64,000 nucleotides of DNA from Sphingobium limneticum (GCF_008710155.1 NZ_VYPZ01000020.1:1-64000); one strand, 5' to 3'. Shown: positions 26,781 through 36,018, counted from the stretch's first letter. The notes: generated by a model not told the origin, from the letters alone. Program-made: numbers and translations.

Positions 26781-27896
26781 ATGGACAACAAGACTATTCT
26801 CATTATCGGCGGGGGTATAGGTGGCCTTACATCCGCCATTGCGCTGCGCCGCAAAGGGTTCGACGTCACCGTCATCGAGCGGAACTCGGATTGGTCGGTC
26901 TATGGCGTGGGCATCATCCAGCAATCCAACGTCCTGCGCGCCATGGATCATCTGGGCCTTCTGGAGGAATATGTCGCCGCTGGTGCCGGCTTCGACACGG
27001 TCGAGGTGTTCGCCCCCGACGGCACCAAGGTCGCGCGCGTCCCCTCCCCCCGTCTGGTCGAAGGCTATCCTGCCAACCTCGGCGTCGGCCGCCCGGCCCT
27101 GCATAAGGTGCTGGGCGATCGCACGATCGCATCGGGAGCCAAAATGCGGCTGGGCGTCACGGCGACGAAGATCGACGATCAGGGCGACCAAGTGGCGGTG
27201 GCGTTTTCCGACGGCACGCAAGGCAGCTTCGATCTGGCCGTTGGTGCGGACGGCGTCTATTCGCAGACCCGCAAGATGCTGTTCCCTGATGAGCCCTTGC
27301 CCCATTATACCGGCCAGGCCGTGTGGCGTTACAACCTGCCCCGTCCCGAAGGCATGGATTCTCTTCAGGCCTATAATGGTCCGACCGGCGTCGGTCTGGT
27401 GCCGATTTCCCAAAGCCTGATGTATATGTTCGTGACTACGTCAGAACCGGACAATCCGCGATATCCGCGTGACGGTCTCGCGCGCGCCATGCGCGCTAAA
27501 ATCGCCAATTGCTCCCCAGCGATCCGGGCCTTTGGAGAATATATCACCGACGACGCCGAAGTCGTCTATCGTCCGCTCGAAACGTTGATGGTGGACGGCC
27601 CCTGGCATAAAGGCCGCATCGCCTTGTTGGGCGACGCCGTACATGCCACCACGCCTCATCTGGGCCAGGGCGCGGGCATGGCGATCGAGGACAGCATCGT
27701 GCTGGCGGAGGAACTGGCCAGCCATGATGATCTGGAAAGCGCGCTGACCGCCTATCATGAGCGGCGCGTCGATCGTTGCCGTTACATCGTGGAAAAATCG
27801 CTCGAAATATGCATGGGTCAGCTCGGTAAGGGCGCTCCCGTCGACAATCATAAAGCCACCGCGGACATGTTCGCGATGGTATCCCAGCCGATCTGA
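26781..27896 (+). CDS. FAD-dependent aromatic monooxygenase (group A)
   Basis: A 371-aa flavoprotein hydroxylase. It has the dinucleotide motif IIGGGIGGLTSAIAL (about residues 8-22) with Glu/Arg following (VIERNSDW), the DG motif (LAVGADGVYSQTRK), and GDAVHATTPHLGQGAG for FAD binding. This is the para-hydroxybenzoate/salicylate hydroxylase class, which uses NAD(P)H and O2. It lies just before an extradiol dioxygenase gene, so it probably makes the catecholic substrate for ring cleavage, by ring hydroxylation or oxidative decarboxylation. Confidence 0.85.
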   Translation: MDNKTILIIGGGIGGLTSAIALRRKGFDVTVIERNSDWSVYGVGIIQQSNVLRAMDHLGLLEEYVAAGAGFDTVEVFAPDGTKVARVPSPRLVEGYPANLGVGRPALHKVLGDRTIASGAKMRLGVTATKIDDQGDQVAVAFSDGTQGSFDLAVGADGVYSQTRKMLFPDEPLPHYTGQAVWRYNLPRPEGMDSLQAYNGPTGVGLVPISQSLMYMFVTTSEPDNPRYPRDGLARAMRAKIANCSPAIRAFGEYITDDAEVVYRPLETLMVDGPWHKGRIALLGDAVHATTPHLGQGAGMAIEDSIVLAEELASHDDLESALTAYHERRVDRCRYIVEKSLEICMGQLGKGAPVDNHKATADMFAMVSQPI

Positions 27897-27907
27897 AGGA
27901 GCCAGAT

Positions 27908-28810
27908 ATGAGCCGCGTTACAGAAATTCGTTATGTGGGTTACGCCATGCCCGATCTGGAGGCTGAGCGGGCTTTCTACGCCGACCAGTGGAAGCTCGTC
28001 GAGGCAGGCGAAAAGGACGGGATGGTCTATCTCGCTGCCGATGGGGGGGACGAGCATCATGTAGTGCGCCTGCGCCAGGCGGAGGAACAACGCATCGACG
28101 TGATCGCGCTGGCCGCCGACAGCCGCGCCGATGTCGACGTCTTGCATGACAAGGTCGTCGCATCGGGCTGCCGCATCATCTTCACGCCCAAGGATCTCGA
28201 TACCCTAGGCGGTGGCTATGGCTTCCGCTTCTTCTCGCCTGACGGCTTGACCTTCGAAATATCGAGTGACGTCGCCCGCCGCACCGCGCGAGAACTGACC
28301 CGATGGGAAGGCGTGCCGCAGAAGATCAGCCACATCGTGCTGCATTCGCCTGATCACAAGACGATGGTCGAGTGGTTCTGCCACGTGCTGGGCTTCAAGG
28401 TCAGCGACTGGCTCGGCGATTTCATGTGCTTCCTGCGCTGCAACAGCGCGCATCATCGCATCGCCTTCCTGCCCGGGCCGCCCTGCCTCAACCATGTCGC
28501 CTATGACATGCTTACGCTCGACGACATGATGGTCGGCATCAACCGGCTGCGGCTGAAAGGCACCGACATCCGCTGGGGTCCGGGCCGTCACACGGCGGGC
28601 AACAACACTTTCAGCTATTTCACTACGCCCGCTGGCTTTGCGGTCGAATATAGTTCGGAACTGGAGGACGTGGACTTCGAGGGTCATGAAGCGCAGGTCC
28701 ATGCCCCCGCGCCCGGCATCATGGATCAATGGGGCATCGGCGTCGGTGGTCCCCAGACCATGCCGCATGCAGCGCCCGACAAGGGCCTGTTCCAGGCGAC
28801 GGAGGTCTGA
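27908..28810 (+). CDS. Extradiol ring-cleavage dioxygenase (VOC superfamily)
   Basis: A 300-aa two-domain type I extradiol dioxygenase. The C-terminal domain keeps the iron ligands in order: His142 (KISHIVLHS), His196 (CLNHVAYDM) and Glu247 (FAVEYSSE). His183, His228 and Tyr248 are candidates for the second sphere. The N-terminal domain lacks ligands, as in BphC-type enzymes. It should open a catechol-type ring next to a hydroxyl with O2. The ribosome site AAGGAG precedes ATG 27908, 11 bases after the monooxygenase gene. Confidence 0.85.
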   Translation: MSRVTEIRYVGYAMPDLEAERAFYADQWKLVEAGEKDGMVYLAADGGDEHHVVRLRQAEEQRIDVIALAADSRADVDVLHDKVVASGCRIIFTPKDLDTLGGGYGFRFFSPDGLTFEISSDVARRTARELTRWEGVPQKISHIVLHSPDHKTMVEWFCHVLGFKVSDWLGDFMCFLRCNSAHHRIAFLPGPPCLNHVAYDMLTLDDMMVGINRLRLKGTDIRWGPGRHTAGNNTFSYFTTPAGFAVEYSSELEDVDFEGHEAQVHAPAPGIMDQWGIGVGGPQTMPHAAPDKGLFQATEV

Positions 28811-28813
28811 TCG

Positions 28814-29971
28814 ATGGCTTTATTCGAATATTTCCCCAACTATATCTGGAACCTGTCAGTCGCGATCGCGATGGAGAGCGGCGGGCGCATCGGCGAGATC
28901 GTCGATATGTGCCAGCCGATCAAGGACGCGGCCTCATCAGGCGCGGACGCGGGCACGCCCATGTTCATGGCGCAGTGGGTCGCGATGGCCGACAAGCTGA
29001 TCGACCTAGCAGATGAAGATGTGGCGCAGGGCCACGCCTTCTCCGCCTCTGACAAGCTGGAGCGCGCGTCGCTCTATCTATTCAACGCCGAACGCATGCA
29101 GGGCCATGGCCATCCCGGTCGTCAGGCCACCTATGGCAAGGCGCGCGACACATTCGATCGGTCCACCGCGCTAGGCCAGATCAACCGTCGGCGCGTGGAA
29201 ATTCCGCTCGTTACTGGCACGATGCCTGCGCTCTACACGAGCGCACCGGGGGAAGGCCACCATCCCGTCGTAATCTATTGTAACGGCCTCGATAGCTGCA
29301 AGGAGCTGCTCTACTGGTCGCGCCTGCCCGAAGCACTGGCACGACGCGGCATTTCAACGCTCTGCGTCGATCAGCCGGGGTCGGGCGAAGCACTCCGCCT
29401 CCAGAACCTGCCTGTCGATCCGCATAGCGAAAACTGGGCGAGCAAAGCGGTCGACTGGCTGGAGCAGCAGCAGGATGTCGATCCCAGGCGCATCGGCATG
29501 ACGGGTATTTCGCTGGGCGGCCATTTCGCGCCGCGCGCGGTCGCTTATGAACCGCGCTTTGCCAGCGGTGCCGTCTGGGGCGCGAACCACAATTGGGCCG
29601 AAGTCCAGCAGAAGCGCCTGAAACGCGAGGGCGAAAACCCCGTTCCCCATTATTGGGCGCATGTCATGTGGGCCTTTGGCGCGAGCGACATGGACGACTT
29701 CCTGGCCAAGGCTGAGGGCATGAACCTCAACGGCCATATGGACGGGATCAAGGTGCCCTTCCTCGTCACCCATGGCGCAAAAGACCGGCAGATCAGCGTC
29801 GATTATGCCCATGACTGCTATGACCAGCTGGTCAACAGCCCCAACCGCGCGCTTAAACTGTTCACCGAGCGAGAAGGCGGCGTGGAGCATGTCGGCGCGG
29901 ACAATATGTCCTATGGCCGCGACTATATCGCCGACTGGTTCGCCGAAACCCTGCGCGGACAAAGCGCATGA
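28814..29971 (+). CDS. Alpha/beta hydrolase, DHPON-hydrolase/FrsA-like
   Basis: A 385-aa cytoplasmic enzyme. A helical N-terminal domain (residues 1-140) precedes an alpha/beta-hydrolase core with GMTGISLGGHFAP (Ser233), VTHGAKDRQI (acid) and GGVEHVG (His). This architecture is that of 2,6-dihydroxypseudooxynicotine hydrolase and related enzymes that split C-C bonds in polyhydroxylated aromatic ketones. Placed directly after the extradiol enzyme, it may cleave a C-C bond before or after ring opening. The exact substrate is unknown. Confidence 0.75.
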   Translation: MALFEYFPNYIWNLSVAIAMESGGRIGEIVDMCQPIKDAASSGADAGTPMFMAQWVAMADKLIDLADEDVAQGHAFSASDKLERASLYLFNAERMQGHGHPGRQATYGKARDTFDRSTALGQINRRRVEIPLVTGTMPALYTSAPGEGHHPVVIYCNGLDSCKELLYWSRLPEALARRGISTLCVDQPGSGEALRLQNLPVDPHSENWASKAVDWLEQQQDVDPRRIGMTGISLGGHFAPRAVAYEPRFASGAVWGANHNWAEVQQKRLKREGENPVPHYWAHVMWAFGASDMDDFLAKAEGMNLNGHMDGIKVPFLVTHGAKDRQISVDYAHDCYDQLVNSPNRALKLFTEREGGVEHVGADNMSYGRDYIADWFAETLRGQSA

Positions 29972-30453
29972 TGGCTGAGCAAGAGCAGACCGGTCAAGTC
30001 ATCGCTTATATCGTGCGCGAGACGATCGTCAGCGCTGCGATCAATGGCGTGATCAGCGCGTTGTTCTTCTTCGCCATCTTCGGCACGGCGTGGCGCATTG
30101 CGGCGGGGGAATGGGGCTATGCCATCGATTTCCTGCCGCAAAGCGCTGCTGTGGCACTCATGGCCTGCATGGTGCCAGGCATGATCGCACGACGCGCCCA
30201 ACGGACCGGGCGTCTGGCCGGCGACAATGGTCGTCCGGTGACGGTGCAATGGCTGTTGCGGACTGCCTTCGTCTCAGTCCTGTATGCTCTGTTGCTTGGC
30301 GCGGTGATCGCGTCTTTCTGGATGTTCAGTATTGTCGCCACACTGGAATGGCCGGTCGCCCTCCTCATGAAGATCATCTACGGCGCCGTCCTTGGCGCGT
30401 GGGTCACCCGGCATGTGCTGCGACGCATGGTTCGCGGCGCACCCCTTACCTAG
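29968..30453 (+). CDS. Small integral membrane protein, unknown function
   Basis: A 161-aa protein with about four membrane segments (AAINGVISALFFFAIF, AVALMACMVPGMI, VLYALLLGAVIASFWMFS, MKIIYGAVLGAWV). It overlaps the preceding hydrolase gene by 4 bases (ATGA), so it belongs to the operon. I do not recognise the family. A role in substrate or product transport is possible but not supported by any motif. Confidence 0.65.
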   Translation: MMAEQEQTGQVIAYIVRETIVSAAINGVISALFFFAIFGTAWRIAAGEWGYAIDFLPQSAAVALMACMVPGMIARRAQRTGRLAGDNGRPVTVQWLLRTAFVSVLYALLLGAVIASFWMFSIVATLEWPVALLMKIIYGAVLGAWVTRHVLRRMVRGAPLT

Positions 30454-30464
30454 GAAATATGCTC

Positions 30465-31034
30465 ATGGATTTTGCCTCCGTTCGCCGCATCGTCACCGGT
30501 CACGACGCCTCCGGTCGCGCGATCATTCAGGAAGACGCCCCGGTCCAGCGCGTACAGCGTGTCGGCGGGGACATCGGCCCAATGTTCCACGAGGTCTGGA
30601 ACACGCAGGCCACGCCCGCGCCCATCGACGCTGACTCTTTCGAACCGGCCGAACAGGGCATCATCCTGGCCGCGCCGAAGAACGGTACGCGCATCCGCGT
30701 ACTCGACATCCCGCCTGAGGGCGAAGGCATCCGCACCATGACGCCCGAGGAAGCCCGCGCCCATTTCGCCGAAGTCGGCGCGCATGACGCCTCCGCTCAT
30801 CATGGCGAAGGATCGCGCCACGCGCTGATGCACCGGACCGAGACTATCGACTATGGCATCGTGGTCGAGGGCGAACTGGTCCTGATCATGGACGAAGGCG
30901 AAACCACCGTGCGCGCTGGCGACATCGTGATCCAGCGCGGCACTAACCATGGCTGGTCCAACCGTTCCGACCGCAATTGCCGCATCGTCTTCATCCTGAT
31001 CGACGGCGCATTCGACGCTGAGCTGAAACGATGA
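30465..31034 (+). CDS. Cupin-domain protein of the catabolic operon
   Basis: A 189-aa cytoplasmic protein. An N-terminal segment (FASVRRIVTGHDASGRAIIQ) is followed by a cupin with RTETIDYGIVVEGELVLIMD and AGDIVIQRGTNHGWSN. Cupins of this type are found in aromatic-degradation clusters and may be isomerases, dioxygenases or regulators. The expected two-His metal motif is only partly visible, so catalysis is uncertain. ATG 30465 is spaced better from AGGA (30452-30455) than ATG 30459. Confidence 0.75.
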   Translation: MDFASVRRIVTGHDASGRAIIQEDAPVQRVQRVGGDIGPMFHEVWNTQATPAPIDADSFEPAEQGIILAAPKNGTRIRVLDIPPEGEGIRTMTPEEARAHFAEVGAHDASAHHGEGSRHALMHRTETIDYGIVVEGELVLIMDEGETTVRAGDIVIQRGTNHGWSNRSDRNCRIVFILIDGAFDAELKR

Positions 31035-31103
31035 ATGTTGAGCCGGCGCGCGGAGTGATCCACGCGTCGACATTCTAAGATAGTATTGGAAGGAAACAGG
31101 CCC

Positions 31104-32069
31104 ATGCGTTTCGCAACGTGCGCCAACGGCACCCCCGATGGGGAGTTGATACTCTTATCGCGGGACGGCGCACGCGGCCTGCCGCTCGGTGCGCGCTGGC
31201 CTAACCTGCTGCATGCGATCACCGATTGGAACGCGTTGCTGGATGACGCGGCATCCCTTTCGGCGACGCTGGAGGCCGGTGGGGGCGATAGCGTCGATCA
31301 AGCCACCCTGCTCGCTCCGCTACCGCGCACCTGGCAATGGCTGGACGGGTCGGCCTTCGCAAATCATGGCGCTCTGATGCAACGGGCGTTCAATCATCCC
31401 CCGATCGAAACCGACCTTCCCCTGATGTATCAGGGCATGAGTCATTGCTTCCTGGCCCCGCAGGAAGATGTCGCCTTCCCAACCGAAGCAGACTTCATCG
31501 ATTTCGAAGGCGAATTTGCCATCGTCACCGATGACGTGCCGATGGGCTGTTCGGCGCAGGACGCCATGGGGCATATCCGCCTCATCCTCCTGATCAACGA
31601 CTGGTCGCTGCGCGCTGTGGCCCCGACGGAAATGAAGACCGGTTTCGGCTGGATCCAGGCAAAGCCCGCGTGCAGCGCCGCGCCGATCGCAATCACGCCT
31701 GACGAGCTTGGGGGCAATTGGCGCAATGGCCGCGTTTGCCTGCCGCTGCGCGTGGAGATTAACGGCGCATGGTTCGGAAACCCGTCAGGCGAAGGCATGG
31801 GCTATGGATTCCATGAACTGATCGCCCACGCCGCCCGCACGCGGCATCTATGTGCAGGGACGATCATTGGCTCCGGCACGGTGTCTGACGCTGATTACGA
31901 GCAAGTGGGATCGACCTGCTTGTCCGAACGGCGCGCGATCGAGATGATCGACCAAGGCAAGTCCGTCACGCCCTTCCTCCACTTCGGCGACCATGTGCGA
32001 ATGACCGCCGGAACCGGCGACAGCCCGTTCGGCGAGATTAGTCAGACCGTTACGGCGTTCAAGCCCTGA
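31104..32069 (+). CDS. Fumarylacetoacetate hydrolase-family protein
   Basis: A 321-aa protein of the FAH superfamily. Visible motifs are FIDFEGEFAIVTDD (acidic metal ligands), LINDWSLRAV, FGWIQAKPACSAAP and TIIGSGTVSDADY. The family splits acylpyruvates or hydrates and isomerises ring-cleavage products. As last gene of the operon it probably handles the open-chain product of the extradiol step. ATG 31104 has AAGGAAA upstream. A TTG at 31086 is open but unlikely. Confidence 0.8.
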   Translation: MRFATCANGTPDGELILLSRDGARGLPLGARWPNLLHAITDWNALLDDAASLSATLEAGGGDSVDQATLLAPLPRTWQWLDGSAFANHGALMQRAFNHPPIETDLPLMYQGMSHCFLAPQEDVAFPTEADFIDFEGEFAIVTDDVPMGCSAQDAMGHIRLILLINDWSLRAVAPTEMKTGFGWIQAKPACSAAPIAITPDELGGNWRNGRVCLPLRVEINGAWFGNPSGEGMGYGFHELIAHAARTRHLCAGTIIGSGTVSDADYEQVGSTCLSERRAIEMIDQGKSVTPFLHFGDHVRMTAGTGDSPFGEISQTVTAFKP

Positions 32070-32099
32070 TCCCTTCTGATTCACCCCACGTCGTCTCCT

Positions 32100-32507
32100 A
32101 CAGACAGCACCCTTGCAGGTACGGCTAGGCGCCGCACCTGGTGTAGGGCCGATCGTGGCTGCATGCCTACTGGCGCGCATGCCCGAACTCAGACGCCTTT
32201 CCAGCCGACAGGTTGCAGCCCTTGCCGGTCTGGCGCCGTTCGATCGGCAAAGCGGCAACACCAGCCGGCCTGGACGCTGCCCGGACGGCAGGCCAAGCGT
32301 CAGACGTTCCCTCTACCTAGCAGCGCTCACCATCGCGCGCTCAGGCAAAGGGGACTTCGCCGCCACAACCAGACGGCTGCGCGGCGCCGGCAAACCTTTC
32401 AAGCTTGCGATCGTCGCCACCATGCGAAAGCTCCTCATCACGCTCAACGCTATGGTCAAAAACAACACCAAATATCGCAATGCATGAACACAGTTGCTCA
32501 GGAGAGC
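32100..32507 (+). mobile_element. IS110-family insertion sequence fragment (3' part)
   Basis: The frame 32113-32487 encodes the C-terminal Transposase_20 domain of an IS110-type transposase (GAAPGVGPIVAACLLARMPE, RRLSSRQVAALAGLAPFDRQ, RRSLYLAALTIARSG). The N-terminal DEDD catalytic half is absent, so it is not functional. It directly abuts the IS66 tnpB fragment at about 32507, a junction of two mobile-element remnants. Confidence 0.75.
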
Positions 32508-32714
32508 CTTGGCATAAAGCGACATGCCGACGCCATCGTGCCAGATGATCTTGCAGAGGTCGCCGCGGCGTCCCCTGAAAATGTAGAGGTCGCCCGCGTA
32601 GGGATCACGTCCGAAACTTTGCTGCACCTGCAGGGCCAGGCTGCGCATGCAGCGCCACATGTCCGTCTGCCCCGTTGCAATCCATATCCGAACGCCGGAG
32701 GGGACTGGGATCAC
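32508..32714 (-). pseudogene. IS66 TnpB (Orf2) fragment
   Basis: From GTG 32714 the frame reads IPVPSGVRIWIATGQTDM, then LALQVQQSFGRDPYAGDL, FRGRRGDLCKIIWHDG and GMSLYAK. This is the conserved IS66 Orf2. Similarity stops after about 69 residues at the IS110 fragment, and the expected C-terminus is replaced by unrelated codons down to 32313. Its start overlaps the tnpA stop (GTGA), the usual IS66 coupling. Confidence 0.8.
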
Positions 32715-32938
32715 GGCTTGACCGACCGCAGCACTGCCGACACCAGCCCAGGTGATGCGCCAGCGGGAATACGCACAATCGCCCGCTCGAACTCCACGGT
32801 GATCGCCGATCCGCTCACTGGCATCGGATCGGGCTGCACCTGCACTTCTGCAAAGCCTTGGGCTGCCTGCCCCATTTGCCGCCGCCATCTGTAGATCTGG
32901 TTCGGCCGCAGATCGGCACGGCGGGCAATCTCCGCCAC
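32711..32938 (-). pseudogene. IS66 TnpA (Orf1) fragment
   Basis: About 75 codons of the IS66 accessory HTH protein (VAEIARRADLRPNQIYRWRR) with its conserved tail (ITVEFERAIVRIPAGASPGL). The N-terminal part of the HTH domain is missing or degraded (the frame is still open upstream, SALGANVAEI). The tnpC transposase is absent, so only the leading portion of the element survives. Confidence 0.7.
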
Positions 32939-32989
32939 GTTCGCGCCGAGCGCCGAAACCCCCTCAAGTCCCCACTCCTGCTAGATATG

Positions 32990-33293
32990 CGATGGAACGC
33001 CCTGCGACTCCGTTAAACCGAATTGCGTCGCTATCGCCAATCCCGCTGACCATGCCAATCGGATTGTTCATGACAATGTATCGTCCTGAAAACTGTTGTA
33101 ACTGGCCGGTAGCCGACCATCCGGTTTCAAGCCTAGATGTAGCGATAGCTTCCGTTCGCGCGAGATTATTTGGCTAACCAACTATGCCGTTCACCGGAGC
33201 CGCCGGGAACGTTCTTATCTGGCTAGAAAGCTATGATAAAACCGAGCGTCGTAAATAACGTCTTTCCGCAAGATGAGTAGCGCGCGTTCCGGA
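32990..33293. other. Intergenic region downstream of ccoS
   Basis: About 300 bases between the IS66 remnant and the end of the cbb3 cluster. No gene was recognised. It contains several AT-richer stretches and may be the old border of the oxidase cluster before IS66 insertion. Confidence 0.45.
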
Positions 33294-33440
33294 TTACTCA
33301 TCTTCACCATCGGCCAGCATCCGCATCGCCGCCCCGTCCAAATCGTCATATTGTCCGCTGCGCAGCGCCAGAAAGAAGGCGCAAAGCGCCACCAGCCCGC
33401 ACAAAAGGGCAATGGGGATAAGGAGGACGAGGCCGGTCAT
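33294..33440 (-). CDS. ccoS: cbb3-type cytochrome oxidase assembly protein CcoS
   Basis: A 48-aa protein with one N-terminal membrane helix (LVLLIPIALLCGLVALCAFF) and the CcoS signature LRSGQYDDLDGAAMRM. CcoS is needed to mature the cbb3 oxidase, probably heme or copper insertion into CcoN. It is the last gene of the cluster and overlaps ccoI by 4 bases (ATGA). Confidence 0.9.
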   Translation of the reverse strand: MTGLVLLIPIALLCGLVALCAFFLALRSGQYDDLDGAAMRMLADGEDE

Positions 33441-35563
33441 TTCGCGCTCCCGTTCAGACGCAGGGCATTGGCGACGACGATAAGGGAGGAAAGCGACATG
33501 GCGATCGCCGCGACCAGCGGCGTGACCTTACCCGCGATCGCCAGCGGCACCGCCAGGATATTATAGCCGATGGCGAGCGCGAAATTCTGCTTCACCACTC
33601 GCACCGTCCGGCGCGCGACGCGCAGCGTGACGGCAACGGGCGCCAGCCGGTCGCCCAGAAACACGGCATCGGCGGTCAGCTGGCTAGCATCGCTTGCCGA
33701 TGCCGGCGCCATGCTGGCATGGCCCGCCGCTAGCGCCGGCCCGTCATTGAGGCCGTCGCCGACCATCAAGATCTTTTGACCCCGTCTTTTCAGCCGTTCG
33801 ATCAGCGCCAGCTTGTCGGCCGGGCGCAGATGGCCGATCGCGGTCGTGCCGGTCGCGCGCGCGACATCTTCCAACGCTTCGGGCCTGTCTCCGCTGGCAA
33901 TCAGGATCGCCAGGCCATCCTGCTTCAAATCACCAATCAGGTCGATCGCATCGGGCCGTAGCGCGTCGGCGAAGCTAAGCAAGGTCGCATGATTGCCACG
34001 CCGATATTCGCTGGCGAGGCCGAACAGGTTGATCAGGCTGCGCGGCCGTGTGAGCGCCACGTCATCATGCCCATAACGCCCAAATACGCCTTCTCCGGCA
34101 ACCTCCCGCACATTCTCGATCGCGGCCGCCTCGCCCCCGTTCAGTGCCTGCCGCAGCGCATTACTGAGCGGATGGCGACTGGCACACGCCAGCGCGAGCA
34201 GAATCGCCTTGTCCTGCGCCGCCAGCCGATCGAGATCGCGCGGCACCGGGCGCCCCAGCGTCAGCGTGCCGGTCTTGTCGAACACCACTTCATCGACCTC
34301 GGCCAATCGCTCCAGCGCCGATCCGTCCTTTACCAGCACGCCGCGCCGCATCAGCGCGCCGCACGCCACCACCTGCGCCGCCGGCACCGCCAGCCCGAGC
34401 GCGCAGGGGCAAGTGATGAGCAGCACGGCCACCGCGATCAGCAGCGCCTGATGTACGCTTGCGCCGGCGATCATCCACCCCGCGAAGGACAGCGCCGCCA
34501 GCAGATGCACGCAGGGCGCATAGAGCCGCGCCGCCCGGTCGGCCAGCCGCACATAGCGCGACTTGCCCTGGCCCGCCTGCTCCATCAGCCGGGCGATGTC
34601 GGCAATGACCGTATCGGGGCCGGCCGCCGTCACCGCGACATGGATCGGCCCGTCAATATTCAGCGCACCGGCCTGCACCATGTCGCCGGGTCCGACAGGG
34701 ACCGGCGCGCTCTCGCCGGTCAGGAAAGCGATGTCCATGCCCGACATGCCTTCGACCACGCGCCCGTCCGCCGCCAGCCGCTCGCCGGCCGCGACCAGCA
34801 TTCGCATTCCCGGTCGCAGGTCGACGGCCTTCGTCCAATGGCTGTGCCCCTGCCCGTCCAGCACCAGCGCGCCGGGCGCACTTTGCTTCAGCAGCGCCGC
34901 CACGCCGGCACGCGCCCGCACCCGCATCATGCTGTCCAGGCACCGCCCAGCCAGCAGGAAGAAGAGCAGCATCACCGCCCCGTCGAACCAGGCATGATGG
35001 CCGTTGGTTAGCGTCTCATACAGGCTCATGCCGGTCGTCAGCAGCACTCCGATGCTGATCGGCACGTCCATGTTCGTGCGCCCTTGCCGCACAGCGGCGA
35101 AGGCGGATCGGAAAAAGGGCTGGCCGGCATAAGCGACCGTCGGCAGCGCGATCAGCGCGGACAGCCAATGGAACATCTGCCGCGTCGCTCCATCCGCCCC
35201 CGACCAGATGGACACGGACAGCAACATGATGTTCATCGCGGCAAAGCCGGCCACCGCCAGCGCCCGGATCAGCGCCTTGTTCTCCGCCGCCGCGACATCG
35301 ACGCCCGGATCGGCCAGCATATCGGCCTCGAAACCAATCGCGGCGATCGCGGCCTTCAGCGCCGGCGGTTCCAGCGTCGGATCGTGGCGGATGGCGACGC
35401 GCTTATCGGTCATGTTGACCCGCGCGGATTCGATCCCCGGCACTTTGGCCAGGCCTTGTTCGATTTTGGCGATGCAGCCGACGCAATGCAGCGCAGGGAC
35501 CGCAAACAGGCTTTCGATATTGTCGGCCGCAGGGATTTCCGCGAAAAGAAGCTGGGTCGCCAT
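33437..35563 (-). CDS. ccoI: Copper-exporting P-type ATPase CcoI (FixI)
   Basis: A 708-aa P1B-type ATPase that supplies copper for the cbb3 oxidase. An N-terminal HMA domain has a CxxC site (LHCVGCIAKIE). The membrane copper motif is CPC (LLITCPCALGLAVPA). The phosphorylation motif is DKTGTLTLG, and the hinge is VGDGLNDGPAL. The gene lies between ccoH and ccoS in the standard ccoGHIS order and shares one base with ccoH. Confidence 0.95.
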   Translation of the reverse strand: MATQLLFAEIPAADNIESLFAVPALHCVGCIAKIEQGLAKVPGIESARVNMTDKRVAIRHDPTLEPPALKAAIAAIGFEADMLADPGVDVAAAENKALIRALAVAGFAAMNIMLLSVSIWSGADGATRQMFHWLSALIALPTVAYAGQPFFRSAFAAVRQGRTNMDVPISIGVLLTTGMSLYETLTNGHHAWFDGAVMLLFFLLAGRCLDSMMRVRARAGVAALLKQSAPGALVLDGQGHSHWTKAVDLRPGMRMLVAAGERLAADGRVVEGMSGMDIAFLTGESAPVPVGPGDMVQAGALNIDGPIHVAVTAAGPDTVIADIARLMEQAGQGKSRYVRLADRAARLYAPCVHLLAALSFAGWMIAGASVHQALLIAVAVLLITCPCALGLAVPAAQVVACGALMRRGVLVKDGSALERLAEVDEVVFDKTGTLTLGRPVPRDLDRLAAQDKAILLALACASRHPLSNALRQALNGGEAAAIENVREVAGEGVFGRYGHDDVALTRPRSLINLFGLASEYRRGNHATLLSFADALRPDAIDLIGDLKQDGLAILIASGDRPEALEDVARATGTTAIGHLRPADKLALIERLKRRGQKILMVGDGLNDGPALAAGHASMAPASASDASQLTADAVFLGDRLAPVAVTLRVARRTVRVVKQNFALAIGYNILAVPLAIAGKVTPLVAAIAMSLSSLIVVANALRLNGSAK

Positions 35564-36015
35564 CAGAAGACCTCCTGCAACAGATGCTGTTCGCCATGGT
35601 CGATATCGGCGCGGACCTGCCAGCGCCCGGCGGGCAGGCGGACGTCGCTGACATAGCGCCCCGGCGCCGCCTCATGGAACATAAGCTGTATGTCGGGAGC
35701 GCGGCCCAGCGGATGCTCCGCCACCGCCGCGATCCGGGCGCCCGCCACCGCCACGCCCTTCGCATCGGTCAGCGTCAGCGCGACATGGCGGTCCGCATCC
35801 AGCGCCATGACGTCCTGCCAGCCGAGCCGATCCTGCATCCGTGCCTGTGCCAGATAGCGGTTGAACTTCTGGCTTTCGACATAGCTGTTATCGACCACCG
35901 TGCCGCCGAAGGACTGTACCGCGATGGTCGCCATCAGGGCATTCACGACAATCACCACCGCGAAGAAGGCGACCAATATGCCGGTCATGTGCCAGCCGGT
36001 GAAGCGACGGATCAT
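35563..36015 (-). CDS. ccoH: FixH-family cbb3 oxidase assembly protein CcoH
   Basis: A 150-aa membrane-anchored protein. A single N-terminal helix (MTGILVAFFAVVIVVNALMA) is followed by a periplasmic FixH domain (AQARMQDRLGWQ, APGRYVSDVRLPAGRWQVRA). CcoH interacts with the oxidase and is required for its assembly. The position between ccoG and ccoI is standard. Confidence 0.9.
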   Translation of the reverse strand: MIRRFTGWHMTGILVAFFAVVIVVNALMATIAVQSFGGTVVDNSYVESQKFNRYLAQARMQDRLGWQDVMALDADRHVALTLTDAKGVAVAGARIAAVAEHPLGRAPDIQLMFHEAAPGRYVSDVRLPAGRWQVRADIDHGEQHLLQEVF

Positions 36016-36018
36016 ATC

